From Robertkochia flava (lineage in GTDB: Bacteria; Bacteroidota; Bacteroidia; Flavobacteriales; Flavobacteriaceae), in contig NZ_JAINZT010000002.1 in NCBI RefSeq assembly GCF_020166515.1, positions 558,001 to 622,000 on the forward strand: DNA of 64,000 nucleotides, written 5' to 3'. Positions 18,570 through 28,784 of this stretch are shown one piece after another (positions within the stretch are counted from its first letter, which is position 1; every line of letters starts with the position of its first letter). A program made the position numbers and the translations under genes. The notes beneath the pieces are model-generated. The model was not told where the DNA came from. It did not search any database and saw only the letters and a list, made by a program, of their open reading frames with translations.

Positions 18570-21359
18570 ATGATGAGAACATTACTTATTGTATGTGCTT
18601 TTCTGATCGGGGCTACACTCTCGGCTCAGACGGTACTAACCGGAACGGTGATCGACCCTGACGGTCAACCAATACCCGGAGCCAATGTCAAGGTGGTTGG
18701 GGCTGCTGTTGGAGCAGTAACTGACTTTAATGGGGAATTTAACTTAACTACTCAGGAATCTCTTCCTCTATCACTTGCAGTTAGTAGTATTGGCTTTAAA
18801 ACGCAAACGATTGAGGTGACTTCAGATGCTTCCCCCTTACAGATCAGAATGGAGGAAGAAACCACTCAGTTGGGCGAGATCGTACTTTCGGCCTCGAGAA
18901 CACCGGAGCGTATTTTTGAATCACCTGTAACAGTAGAGCGATTCGGGATCAAAGAAATCAAAAACACACCTTCAGTAGATTTCTATGACGGTCTTGAAAA
19001 TCTTAAAGGTGTGGATATAAACACCAACAGTTTAACATTTAAATCGATCAATACCCGTGGTTTTGCCACCTTTGCAAATACGCGCTTTGTTCAATTGGTA
19101 GATGGAATGGATAATTCTGCTCCTGCACTTAACTTTCCTTTAGGGAACCTGTTAGGTATTACCGAAGTGGATGTACAAAGTGTGGAGCTTCTTCCGGGGG
19201 CGTCTTCTGCTCTTTACGGGGCGAATGCCTTTAACGGGATCCTTTTCATGAGAAGTAAGAGTCCTTTTGATTATGAAGGGGTTAGTGGTTATGTAAAGAC
19301 CGGGCTTACCTCTCAGGAGGCAGCCGGGGATAACGAGTTCTGGGACCTTGGAATTCGTTTGGCCAAGAAGTTCTCTGACAAGTTTGCTGCCAAGGCTAAT
19401 TTCTCTTACCTGAAGGGAACAGACTGGTGGGCTGTAGATGAGACCAACCTTAATAATCCCGCAAGTACACGTCAGAATGATGTGAATTACAACGGGCTTA
19501 ATGTATACGGAGACGAGGTAAGTACCAATATTCGCGGTGTCGGACAGGCGCTGGCTGATATGGGCATACTGCCTAACCCGGGTCTGGTTAACCTGTTGCC
19601 AAATGAGAATGTTAGCCGTACAGGATACCTGGAGAGTGACCTTACCAACTACAATGCAGAGAGCGTTAAATTCGATGCGGCCTTGCACTACAGGCCTTTT
19701 GCAGACGATTTTGAGATCATCTACCAGGCGAAGATGGGTAAAGGTACTACTATTTATCAGGGGTCTAACCGCTATACCATAAAGGATTTCTTCCTGCAGC
19801 AACACAAGCTCGAGTTCAAAAACGATAATTTCTTCGTAAGAGGATATATGACAGATGAGGATGCCGGGGATTCTTACGATATGCGCTTTGCCGGAATCAA
19901 CATCAACAGAGCATGGAAGGGCGATAACCAATGGTTCGGAGAATATGCAGGAGCCTATATCCAGGCGGCCCTTAGTGGAGCTAATAATGAGCAGGCTCAT
20001 TCCATCGCCAGAGGGGTTGCAGATACCGGAAGGCTAATTCCCGGAACTCCTGAATTTCAAAATACTTTTGACAGGATCACCGATGATCCTGATCTGACCA
20101 CGGGGGCAAAATTCCAGGATGCTTCACAGCTTAGACACGTTGATTTCAATTATAATTTTGCACACCTGACACATGACTTTGCCGACATCCAGGTTGGGGG
20201 GTCTTTCCGGGAGTATAAATTGAATTCTTTTGGTACGATCTATACCGATTTCGACGGACCTATCAAGTACAACGAAGTTGGTTTCTATACTCAGATCCAG
20301 AAACAGTTGTTCGATGAGCGTTTAAAGCTTACAGGTTCGGTTCGTTACGATAAGTCTGAATTATTCGACGGGCAGATGACTCCGAGATTCTCTATGGGGT
20401 ATACCGCAGGAGAAAAGAGAAATCATAACATAAGGGCGTCATTCCAGACGGCTTTCCGTAACCCGACCACCCAGGATCTTTTTATCGGACTTGACGCCGG
20501 TGCAGCTATTCTTGTAGGATCTGCAGAATCGAACCTGGACAGGGATGTACGTACGTATACATTATCTGGTCAGGGTGCTGCTATAGCAGGAAGTCCATCG
20601 GTTGATGTAGTAGGAAGACAGGCTTATGAAAACGCTTTCTCATTAAGTTCGGTTAATGCCGGGGCACCTCAGTCAGCTAATGTTGGGCTTGTTGGACCTG
20701 AAAAGGCCAAGGTGACTGAACTTGGATATCGCGGTGTTCTAGGTCCTGTGACCATAGACATGAGTGGATATTATTCATGGTATGATGATTTTATCGCGAA
20801 TGAGACTGTTCTTGTTCCTTTTTACGGAGATGTGAACGACATCGAGGGAGGAGTGCCCGGAGCAGGGTATCTTCAGGCGGCTGCAGCTCTGCAGAATGGA
20901 GACTTCAAGCCATACCAGACCTATACGAATGCAACGAGCGAGGTAAGGTCTTATGGGGCGGCCATCGCGACCACGACCACTATCTTTAATAATTTTGATT
21001 TAGGGGTTAATTATACATTTGCTGATTTTGAACTGGACGATCCTGATTTCAGACCAAACTTTAACACGCCAAAGCATAAATTCAAAGCCAGTTTTGGGAA
21101 TACATCGCTATTTGAAAACTTTGGATTTAATGTAAGCTACAGATGGAGTGATTCCTATTTCTGGCAAGCCAGTTTCGGAGATGGCCAAATTCCTTCTTAT
21201 TCCGTATTTGATGCTCAGATCAACCTTAGAGTTCCTGCGCTCAAGTCAACCTTTAAGGCGGGAGCTGCCAACCTGGGGGGAGATGAGTACTTTACCGCAA
21301 TCGGTACAGGTAGAATCGGATCACAGTACTATATCTCCTGGACAATTAACAACCTATAA
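18570..21359 (+). CDS. TonB-dependent receptor with CarboxypepD_reg-like domain
   Basis: The 929-residue protein has a signal peptide (to about residue 19, TLSAQ) and a CarboxypepD_reg-like beta-sandwich (about 22-105: GTVIDPDGQPIPGANVKVVG). A plug domain (about 115-230, with FKSINTRGFATFANTRFVQ) and a large barrel follow, ending in YISWTINNL. The first Met may be residue 1 or 2. The domain order is like SusC, but no SusD gene follows. Instead the next gene, 21 bases later, encodes an SGNH-hydrolase lipoprotein, so the two probably act together on an ester- or lipid-containing ligand. That pairing is an inference. Confidence 0.9.
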   Translation: MMRTLLIVCAFLIGATLSAQTVLTGTVIDPDGQPIPGANVKVVGAAVGAVTDFNGEFNLTTQESLPLSLAVSSIGFKTQTIEVTSDASPLQIRMEEETTQLGEIVLSASRTPERIFESPVTVERFGIKEIKNTPSVDFYDGLENLKGVDINTNSLTFKSINTRGFATFANTRFVQLVDGMDNSAPALNFPLGNLLGITEVDVQSVELLPGASSALYGANAFNGILFMRSKSPFDYEGVSGYVKTGLTSQEAAGDNEFWDLGIRLAKKFSDKFAAKANFSYLKGTDWWAVDETNLNNPASTRQNDVNYNGLNVYGDEVSTNIRGVGQALADMGILPNPGLVNLLPNENVSRTGYLESDLTNYNAESVKFDAALHYRPFADDFEIIYQAKMGKGTTIYQGSNRYTIKDFFLQQHKLEFKNDNFFVRGYMTDEDAGDSYDMRFAGININRAWKGDNQWFGEYAGAYIQAALSGANNEQAHSIARGVADTGRLIPGTPEFQNTFDRITDDPDLTTGAKFQDASQLRHVDFNYNFAHLTHDFADIQVGGSFREYKLNSFGTIYTDFDGPIKYNEVGFYTQIQKQLFDERLKLTGSVRYDKSELFDGQMTPRFSMGYTAGEKRNHNIRASFQTAFRNPTTQDLFIGLDAGAAILVGSAESNLDRDVRTYTLSGQGAAIAGSPSVDVVGRQAYENAFSLSSVNAGAPQSANVGLVGPEKAKVTELGYRGVLGPVTIDMSGYYSWYDDFIANETVLVPFYGDVNDIEGGVPGAGYLQAAAALQNGDFKPYQTYTNATSEVRSYGAAIATTTTIFNNFDLGVNYTFADFELDDPDFRPNFNTPKHKFKASFGNTSLFENFGFNVSYRWSDSYFWQASFGDGQIPSYSVFDAQINLRVPALKSTFKAGAANLGGDEYFTAIGTGRIGSQYYISWTINNL

Positions 21360-21379
21360 TCACTAAAAATTCAATTAAA

Positions 21380-22858
21380 ATGAAATTAAGATATCAATGG
21401 ATCCTTCCTCTTATTGCTCTTGGGTTTACTGCCTGTGAGAGCGATGACGATGGAGGTGTGATGATGCCGGAGGATATGGTGGAATATTCCGCAGGTACTG
21501 CGGACTTCACCACCTACGTTTCCTTAGGGAATTCTCTAACTGCAGGATATACAGACGGAGCGCTCTTTCAGGCCGGGCAAATGAATTCTTTTCCAAATCT
21601 CCTGGCCAATCAATTTGCCCAGGTAGGAGGGGGAGAGTTCACCCAACCCTTAATGGCCGATAATCTTGGCGGAATGCTTATCGGAGGATTCCAGTTCCTT
21701 GAGAATCGTCTGATCTTTGACGGATCCGGCCCGGTAAGACTTCCTGGGAATGCCACTACCGAGGTTACCAATAAATTATCAGGTTCGTTTAATAATATGG
21801 GGGTTCCCGGTGCCAAGAGTTTTCATCTGCTGGCTCCGGGCTATGGAAGCCTGCAGGCTTTGCAGCAGGGACAAGCCAACCCGTATTATGCGAGATTCTC
21901 TTCAAGTGAGAACGCTACGGTATTAGGAGATGCCATGGCTCAGAATCCTACTTTCTTCACCCTTTGGATCGGAGCAAATGACGTTCTTGGTTATGCTGTG
22001 GCAGGTGGGGATGGCGTTGACCGAAATGGAGATACCAATCTTTCCAACTATGAAAGTAATGATATTACAGACCCTCAGGTGTTCGGACAGGTATATACCA
22101 ATATTGTTTCTACCCTGACTTCGGGTGGAGCCAAAGGTGTGGTTGCCAATGTGCCGAATGTAACGGTTATCCCTTACTTTACAACCGTGCCATATAACGC
22201 CATCCCTATGGATGCTGCTACTGCAGCATTCGTTAACCAGGGGTACGGAGATTATAATCAGGCTTTGCAGCAATTTGCTGCCGGAGGTGCGATTTCTCAG
22301 GAAGAGGCAGCGGCCAGGACTATAAACTTTGTGGAAGGGCAGAATGCTCCGGTGATCGTAGATGAATACCTTACGGACCTTTCCGCCTTTGGATTACCTC
22401 CCTATCGTCAGCTTGCGGCAGGTGAATTATTAGTGCTACCGAGTGCTGCTTTCTTAGGGACCCTTGTAGATAATGATCCAACGAAGGTAAACGGGGTTTC
22501 TGTGCCACTGGAAGACAAGTGGGCTTTGACCGCACCTGAACTGCAGGAAATCGATGCAGCTACCCAGGCGTTCAACCAGGTCATTGACGCCGTTGCGGCC
22601 CAGAACGACCTGCCGGTAATTGATGCCTATAGCCTGATCAATCAGACGTTCACGGGATTACCCTTCGATGAGTTTAATTTTACTAATAATCTTGTTACAG
22701 GAGGTATGTTCTCACTGGATGGGATACACCTGACTGCACGGGCGAATGCCTTTGTTGCAAATAAAGTTATGGAGGCCATAGAGTCCAAATACGAGGCTGT
22801 TCTTCCAAGGTATAAGGCGGGCGATTTCGGTATAGCCTACCCTGCTCAGTTACCTTAA
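21380..22858 (+). CDS. GDSL/SGNH-hydrolase family lipoprotein
   Basis: The 492-residue lipoprotein has its lipidated Cys near residue 19 (LGFTACESDDDG). SGNH blocks are present: block I reads YVSLGNSLTAGYTDG (about residues 49-63), so the usual GDS is GNS with the nucleophile Ser kept; block III is LWIGANDVLGYA (about 195-206); block V is LDGIHLTARANAF near the C-terminus, giving the Asp/His pair. It is therefore probably an active esterase or lipase-like enzyme on the outer membrane. It follows the receptor gene by 21 bases and is followed by a strong terminator. Confidence 0.85.
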   Translation: MKLRYQWILPLIALGFTACESDDDGGVMMPEDMVEYSAGTADFTTYVSLGNSLTAGYTDGALFQAGQMNSFPNLLANQFAQVGGGEFTQPLMADNLGGMLIGGFQFLENRLIFDGSGPVRLPGNATTEVTNKLSGSFNNMGVPGAKSFHLLAPGYGSLQALQQGQANPYYARFSSSENATVLGDAMAQNPTFFTLWIGANDVLGYAVAGGDGVDRNGDTNLSNYESNDITDPQVFGQVYTNIVSTLTSGGAKGVVANVPNVTVIPYFTTVPYNAIPMDAATAAFVNQGYGDYNQALQQFAAGGAISQEEAAARTINFVEGQNAPVIVDEYLTDLSAFGLPPYRQLAAGELLVLPSAAFLGTLVDNDPTKVNGVSVPLEDKWALTAPELQEIDAATQAFNQVIDAVAAQNDLPVIDAYSLINQTFTGLPFDEFNFTNNLVTGGMFSLDGIHLTARANAFVANKVMEAIESKYEAVLPRYKAGDFGIAYPAQLP

Positions 22859-22879
22859 ATATTAAAATATTTCTGATGT

Positions 22880-22910
22880 AAAAAAGCCCGATTTTAAGTC
22901 GGGCTTTTTT
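22880..22910 (+). terminator. Intrinsic terminator after the SGNH lipoprotein gene
   Basis: A perfect 12-base stem, AAAAAAGCCCGA/TCGGGCTTTTTT, with a seven-base loop. Its A and T arms would also let it work on the other strand. Confidence 0.9.
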
Positions 22911-22991
22911 GTGCCTTGAATTCTTATTTATGGGTAAATATCAGGGGGTTAAAAAAAAATTGGAAAATGAATAAATTTTCAATTAAAAGCA

Positions 22992-22999
22992 TATCTTTG
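22992..22999 (+). promoter_or_regulatory. -7 element for atpD-atpC
   Basis: TATCTTTG matches TAnnTTTG about 80 bases before the atpD ATG. A TTGG at 22960-22963 is too far upstream to be a standard -33 box. Confidence 0.55.
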
Positions 23000-23004
23000 C
23001 ACCG

Positions 23005-23048
23005 CGAAAAAAGTCCGATTTGAATCCAATGCGGGAGGTTTTTTTTCG
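23005..23048 (+). promoter_or_regulatory. Structured 5' leader of atpD, attenuator-like
   Basis: Just after the expected transcript start, CGAAAAAA (23005-23012) can pair with TTTTTTCG (23041-23048). Inside it, CCGATT (23015-23020) can pair with AAT-g-CGG around 23028-23034. Eight T follow the inner hairpin, so it could also act as a weak terminator. The structure is read by eye only. Confidence 0.35.
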
Positions 23049-23078
23049 TATTGAATAAGCTAAACATTAAACACTTAA

Positions 23079-24590
<1,512 letters not shown>

Positions 24591-24648
24591 TTCACCCATG
24601 ATTGCAGGGGTTTTTACCCCGTATGTTGAAAACTGAAAATTATAAACT

Positions 24649-24927
24649 ATGTATTTAGAAATAGTAACACCGGAAGCAACATTATTTAAAGGAGAGGTAA
24701 CTTCGGTTGCTGTTCCTGGAGTGGATGGTGAGTTTCAGATGTTGAACAACCACGCCCCTGTTGTGTCGATTCTTGGACAGGGTAAGGTCAAGATCTATGG
24801 AGATATAAAAATCTCTAAAGAGTTCGCAGACAGGTTTTCAAAAGGAGATAAGAATGAAACCATTCTTCCTATCAACAGTGGAACGATCGAAATGAACGAC
24901 AATAAAGTGATCGTTCTTGCAGATTAA
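24649..24927 (+). CDS. atpC: F1 ATP synthase subunit epsilon, short form
   Basis: The 92-residue protein covers the N-terminal beta-sandwich of epsilon (EIVTPEATLFKGEVTSVAVP, then GEFQMLNNHAPVVSIL). It lacks the C-terminal two-helix domain that extends to about 130-140 residues and inhibits the enzyme in other bacteria. The gene ends with a natural stop and a terminator, so it is not a broken copy. It lies 58 bases after atpD and must be cotranscribed. Confidence 0.93.
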   Translation: MYLEIVTPEATLFKGEVTSVAVPGVDGEFQMLNNHAPVVSILGQGKVKIYGDIKISKEFADRFSKGDKNETILPINSGTIEMNDNKVIVLAD

Positions 24928-24948
24928 GACTTGTACTTAAGATCATAA

Positions 24949-24981
24949 ATAAAAAGCGCCGGTAATCCCGGCGCTTTTTTG
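24949..24981. terminator. Bidirectional terminator between atpC and the M61 protease gene
   Basis: AAAAAGCGCCGG (24951-24962) pairs perfectly with CCGGCGCTTTTT (24968-24979) around a five-base loop. A tract on one side and T tract on the other let it serve both convergent genes. Confidence 0.9.
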
Positions 24982-24982
24982 T

Positions 24983-26773
24983 TTACCTCTTGGATTCAAG
25001 CCATTCCTTTCTTTTTTTTAACTGCTCCTTTGAAGGAGATTCAGTAAGATTCATTAAGTAATCCGGAGCTGGTTTGAGGTGAATAGTCTTTTTTAGCTCC
25101 CTGTCGAATCGTTCTACCTTAAGTTGAATGGTATCTCCGGGTTTCCTGTCTTTTAAAATGCTTTTAAGGTTGAATGTATCATCTGAAGGTACCCCATCCA
25201 CCGAAACGATCTGATCGCCCTTGCTGAGCCCGGCTTCATATGCAGGACTTCCCTTAACAGGATAGGAGGTAAGTGTGCCCTTATCAATTTCCACGCCGAG
25301 GTAGGGTTTGTCCTTTGGCTGTGTAAGCGCTATCCCCATCTGGTTTAGCAAACTCTTATAATCCGGCATTTGACTGTCGGATATGAAGTTTTTAAAAAAT
25401 TCCGTACCTGTATCCTTTCCTGCATATTCTTTCAGTGTGTTTTCCAGCATATTCAGGGTATAGGGTTCTTCCTGTTTCCCGTATTTTTTCCAAAGTAGTT
25501 GGTAAAACCCGTCAAGGGATTTGTTTTCGGTTCGCAACCTAAGGTCAAGGGCGAGGCCCAGCATATGGCCGTAGGAGTAATAGGAAATAAAGGTGTTCGC
25601 TCGGTTTACCGGGTCAACGGATGTAGCCGCATCTACGAAGGGGGCCTGATAGCTCATTTCAACAGGGTTAAAATATTCTCTTCCCGGCCCGTTCCACACA
25701 TAATTAAAAGTAGGAGTAATGGAGTTGAGGTATTCCAATTCGTCATAAATCCCGGCGCGCTTCAGCGTAAGATTGGTGTAGTAGGAGGTAAACCCTTCTG
25801 CGAACCAAAGAGCCCCGCTCATATTGGCATTGTTGAAATCAAAAGGTTCCAGTGATGCCGGGCGCAGGCGCTCCACATTCCAGGCGTGAAAGAATTCATG
25901 GGCCACGGTTCCGAGATTTCTTTGCCCTTCTGGTGTAGTCAATTCACGGGTAGAGGTGAGAACGGTGGAGTTACGATGTTCCATTCCATCCCCGTGTACC
26001 CAAGGCAGATAGCAGGCTAAAAAAGTGTATTCTCCATAATCGTAATCAGGGGCTTCCCCGAATACGGCAATCTCTTCCAGGACAATATTCCTCACATGAT
26101 TGAAAAAGGTGTCAAAATCGCTTTCAGATCCCCTGTGGTGAAGAATAAACCTGATCGTTTGTTTTCCTGATTCAGCACGGATCTCAAAGCTTTTTTCCTG
26201 GTGGTTTGATATTTCCAAGGGACTGTCCATGAGATAATGGAGGTTCGGTGCGGTATACATGCTGTCGTTGATGCGTTGCAGTTGTGTCGCCACCTTCCAG
26301 TTAAGGTCCTCACGTACTTTAATTTTGACATGTTGTTTACGCTGCTGCAGGGCCGGGGCGTAGAGCAGGGTTGCCGGGATGTTTAGATGCGCATGGGATT
26401 CGCTGATATCACTGTAGGTGCCATCTGCATGGTTGGCAAATAGGGTGTAGTGGATCCTGACGATCCCGTCATGCTCAGGGATTAACCAGTCATAAGGATT
26501 GGGTCTAATCACTTCCAGGAGGTCGCCATTACTGTTGTAAGCTTTAAAACTGTAGACATTCTTTGCAAATTCGTGTAGTGCGTACCTTCCGGGAGAACTT
26601 CTGCTCATGGTAATGCGCAGGGTATCCATGTCAAGATCCCGGAAAGTCACAGAGATCTCTGCTTCGTTTTGGGCAGCATTATCGAAATTTAAGGTGTATT
26701 CAACCGGAGATTGACTCCTGCTGAACTGAATGGCAAAGGTAATGATTACTAATGTGTAGAGATATTTTTGCAT
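24983..26773 (-). CDS. M61 family metallopeptidase with PDZ domain
   Basis: The 596-residue secreted protease has a signal peptide (ending QFSRSQ, about residue 20), a beta-rich N-terminal domain, and the gluzincin zinc site HEFFHAWNVERLRP (about 288-301), with the distant Glu probably in LWFAEGFTSYYTN (about 317-329). A PDZ domain follows (about 470-550: YLGVEIDKGTLTSYPVKGSP, GLSKGDQIVSVDGVPSD). This is the glycyl-aminopeptidase (M61) layout. It is probably periplasmic or exported. It is divergent from bioF across 114 bases. Confidence 0.92.
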   Translation of the reverse strand: MQKYLYTLVIITFAIQFSRSQSPVEYTLNFDNAAQNEAEISVTFRDLDMDTLRITMSRSSPGRYALHEFAKNVYSFKAYNSNGDLLEVIRPNPYDWLIPEHDGIVRIHYTLFANHADGTYSDISESHAHLNIPATLLYAPALQQRKQHVKIKVREDLNWKVATQLQRINDSMYTAPNLHYLMDSPLEISNHQEKSFEIRAESGKQTIRFILHHRGSESDFDTFFNHVRNIVLEEIAVFGEAPDYDYGEYTFLACYLPWVHGDGMEHRNSTVLTSTRELTTPEGQRNLGTVAHEFFHAWNVERLRPASLEPFDFNNANMSGALWFAEGFTSYYTNLTLKRAGIYDELEYLNSITPTFNYVWNGPGREYFNPVEMSYQAPFVDAATSVDPVNRANTFISYYSYGHMLGLALDLRLRTENKSLDGFYQLLWKKYGKQEEPYTLNMLENTLKEYAGKDTGTEFFKNFISDSQMPDYKSLLNQMGIALTQPKDKPYLGVEIDKGTLTSYPVKGSPAYEAGLSKGDQIVSVDGVPSDDTFNLKSILKDRKPGDTIQLKVERFDRELKKTIHLKPAPDYLMNLTESPSKEQLKKRKEWLESKR

Positions 26774-26823
26774 AAAAACAGTGTTAATTCAGATGCTGAA
26801 GTTATCGAATATTAAAGTATTAA

Positions 26824-26874
26824 TGGAAGGGAATAAAAGGGATATTTGCCAAGTGTTGTATTTTTACCCTTCCA
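26824..26874. repeat. Inverted repeat in the M61-bioF intergenic region
   Basis: TGGAAGGG at 26824-26831 is matched by CCCTTCCA at 26867-26874, with 35 bases between, just before the bioF start at 26888. It could be an operator for biotin control, or chance. No BioR or BirA consensus is recognised. Confidence 0.3.
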
Positions 26875-26887
26875 AAAAGTGACATAA

Positions 26888-28042
26888 GTGGAATTACCCG
26901 AAAAATTACGTCTGAAGCTTGAAGAACGCCAGCAAAACAATGCCCTGAGGAAGCTCTCTGCGGATAGGGGTTTGGTGGATTTTAGCTCGAATGACTATTT
27001 GGGTTTATCCGCATCCCGATCCCTCGCTGATCTTACGCAGCAGATCATGCTGGAACAGGGAGTAGTGAAGAATGGGAGTACCGGATCGAGGCTTATCTCA
27101 GGAAATTATCCCCTTTATGAACAAACGGAGTTGTTTCTAAAGGAATGTTATAAGGCGGAAGATGCCCTGATCTTTAATTCCGGTTATGATGCGAATATTG
27201 GATTTTTCTCTTCTGTTCCTCAAAGAGGGGATGTGGTCTTATATGATGAATGGATCCATGCATCTGTCAGAGATGGTCTGAGAATGTCAATGTCCAGAAA
27301 TTATCGTTTTCGCCATAATGATCTGGATCACCTTGAGGAATTATTACATAAGCACGCCGGGGCCGGGGTGTGCTATGTGGTTACAGAGTCAGTTTTTTCC
27401 ATGGATGGAGATTCACCTGCCATGGCCGAACTGGTCAAGCTTTGTAATTCGTTTAAGGCCCTGTTGGTGGTAGATGAGGCTCACGCTCTTGGTGTGCTTG
27501 GGCCGCAAGGGAAAGGTCTTACCTATGAAGAATCGATCAGGTCCGGGGTATTTGCCCGGATACTCACCTTCGGTAAAGCCCCCGGAGTACATGGAGCGGC
27601 TGTGCTGGGTACTTCCGGTTTGAAGCAATACCTCCTTAATTTTGCCCGTAGCTTTATTTACACAACTGCGCTGCCTCCACATTCCCTGGCTTCGATCCTG
27701 GCATCTCATCAGTTGATGCAGGAAGAATTGCCCAGGAAGGAACTTCTGGATCGCATTGCTTTTGCCGATGTGCAGGCCAGGGAAAAATTGAAAGGAATGA
27801 AATGTGTCTCAGGAAATTCTTCCATCACCAGTATCCTCTTACCTGGCAATGACCTGGTTAAGGAAATAGCCGGAAAATTGGTGGATGCGGGTTATGATGT
27901 GAAGCCAATTTTATCGCCAACAGTACCTAAAGGGAAGGAAAGGATACGAATTTGCCTTCATTCGTTTAATTCTTTTGAAGAAATTGAAGGTCTTTTCGAC
28001 AGACTTCTTATTTTTGTTAAGCCCTGCCTTTCAGATGTTTAA
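26888..28042 (+). CDS. bioF: 8-amino-7-oxononanoate synthase (or close KAPA-synthase homologue)
   Basis: BioF condenses pimeloyl-ACP or pimeloyl-CoA with L-alanine using PLP to make KAPA. The 384-residue protein has the alpha-oxoamine synthase features: STGSRLISGNYPLYEQTE, DEAHALGVLGPQG (about residues 196-208) and the PLP lysine in TFGKAPGVHGAA (Lys230). The start codon is GTG; no in-frame ATG lies upstream near enough. It leads bioF-bioD-bioA-ketoacyl synthase-bioB. Its place at the head of the biotin run makes bioF safer than other family members such as KBL or SPT. Confidence 0.93.
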   Translation: MELPEKLRLKLEERQQNNALRKLSADRGLVDFSSNDYLGLSASRSLADLTQQIMLEQGVVKNGSTGSRLISGNYPLYEQTELFLKECYKAEDALIFNSGYDANIGFFSSVPQRGDVVLYDEWIHASVRDGLRMSMSRNYRFRHNDLDHLEELLHKHAGAGVCYVVTESVFSMDGDSPAMAELVKLCNSFKALLVVDEAHALGVLGPQGKGLTYEESIRSGVFARILTFGKAPGVHGAAVLGTSGLKQYLLNFARSFIYTTALPPHSLASILASHQLMQEELPRKELLDRIAFADVQAREKLKGMKCVSGNSSITSILLPGNDLVKEIAGKLVDAGYDVKPILSPTVPKGKERIRICLHSFNSFEEIEGLFDRLLIFVKPCLSDV

Positions 28043-28063
28043 TATTTGATTTTGCAGTAATTT

Positions 28064-28684
28064 ATGAGTAAAAGGATTTTTGTAACGGGAATATCTACGG
28101 ATGTGGGAAAGACGATCGCATCCGCAATTATCGCAGAAGCCTTAAAGGCCGACTACTGGAAGCCTGTACAGTCGGGAGATTTGGATTACTCAGATACCCA
28201 CAAGGTAAAGGAGTTGGTTAGTAATCCTGATACGAAGTTTCATCCTAATAGTTATGCGTTAAAAGTTCCTATAAGTCCCCACGCATCAGCTGCCATCGAT
28301 GGCATTACCATAGAAAGTGAAAAGATCCTTGAGCCTGATACGCAAAATACGCTTGTCATTGAAGGTGCCGGCGGACTCCTGGTTCCTCTTAATGATCACT
28401 CTACTATTCTGGATATTTTAAAACCGGAATACAAGGTGGTCGTAGTCTCCAGGCATTATCTTGGCAGTATTAACCATACCCTTTTAACCATCGACCTTTT
28501 AAAACAGAAGGGGTATAATATTTCCATACTCTTCAGTGGTAAGGAGCATCCCACAACAGAACAGATCATCCAGAAGATGACAGGGGTTCCGGTTATAGGT
28601 AGAATAGATGAGGAAAAGGGATTTAGCAAGGAGGTGATTCGCAGGTATGCAGATCATTTCAGAAAGAAACTGGAAGCGCTGTAA
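28064..28684 (+). CDS. bioD: Dethiobiotin synthetase
   Basis: BioD closes the ureido ring of dethiobiotin from DAPA, CO2 and ATP. The 206-residue protein has the P-loop in GISTDVGKTIASA (about residues 8-20), KPVQSGD with the catalytic Lys, and EGAGGLLVPL (about 101-110). It lies 21 bases after bioF and about 100 bases before bioA. Confidence 0.95.
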   Translation: MSKRIFVTGISTDVGKTIASAIIAEALKADYWKPVQSGDLDYSDTHKVKELVSNPDTKFHPNSYALKVPISPHASAAIDGITIESEKILEPDTQNTLVIEGAGGLLVPLNDHSTILDILKPEYKVVVVSRHYLGSINHTLLTIDLLKQKGYNISILFSGKEHPTTEQIIQKMTGVPVIGRIDEEKGFSKEVIRRYADHFRKKLEAL

Positions 28685-28784
28685 AGCCTGTAAACTCACC
28701 GTATGTTCAATATCCTGTGTCCGGATATTTCCTCTTCCGTCCAATTATTAGCATCTTTGTACTTTTTAGGATCCTTTTTAAAAA

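Noticed and set aside
19152-20000. 282-codon frame antisense to the TonB-dependent receptor
   Set aside because: Lies inside a clear receptor gene and shows no recognisable domain or signal.
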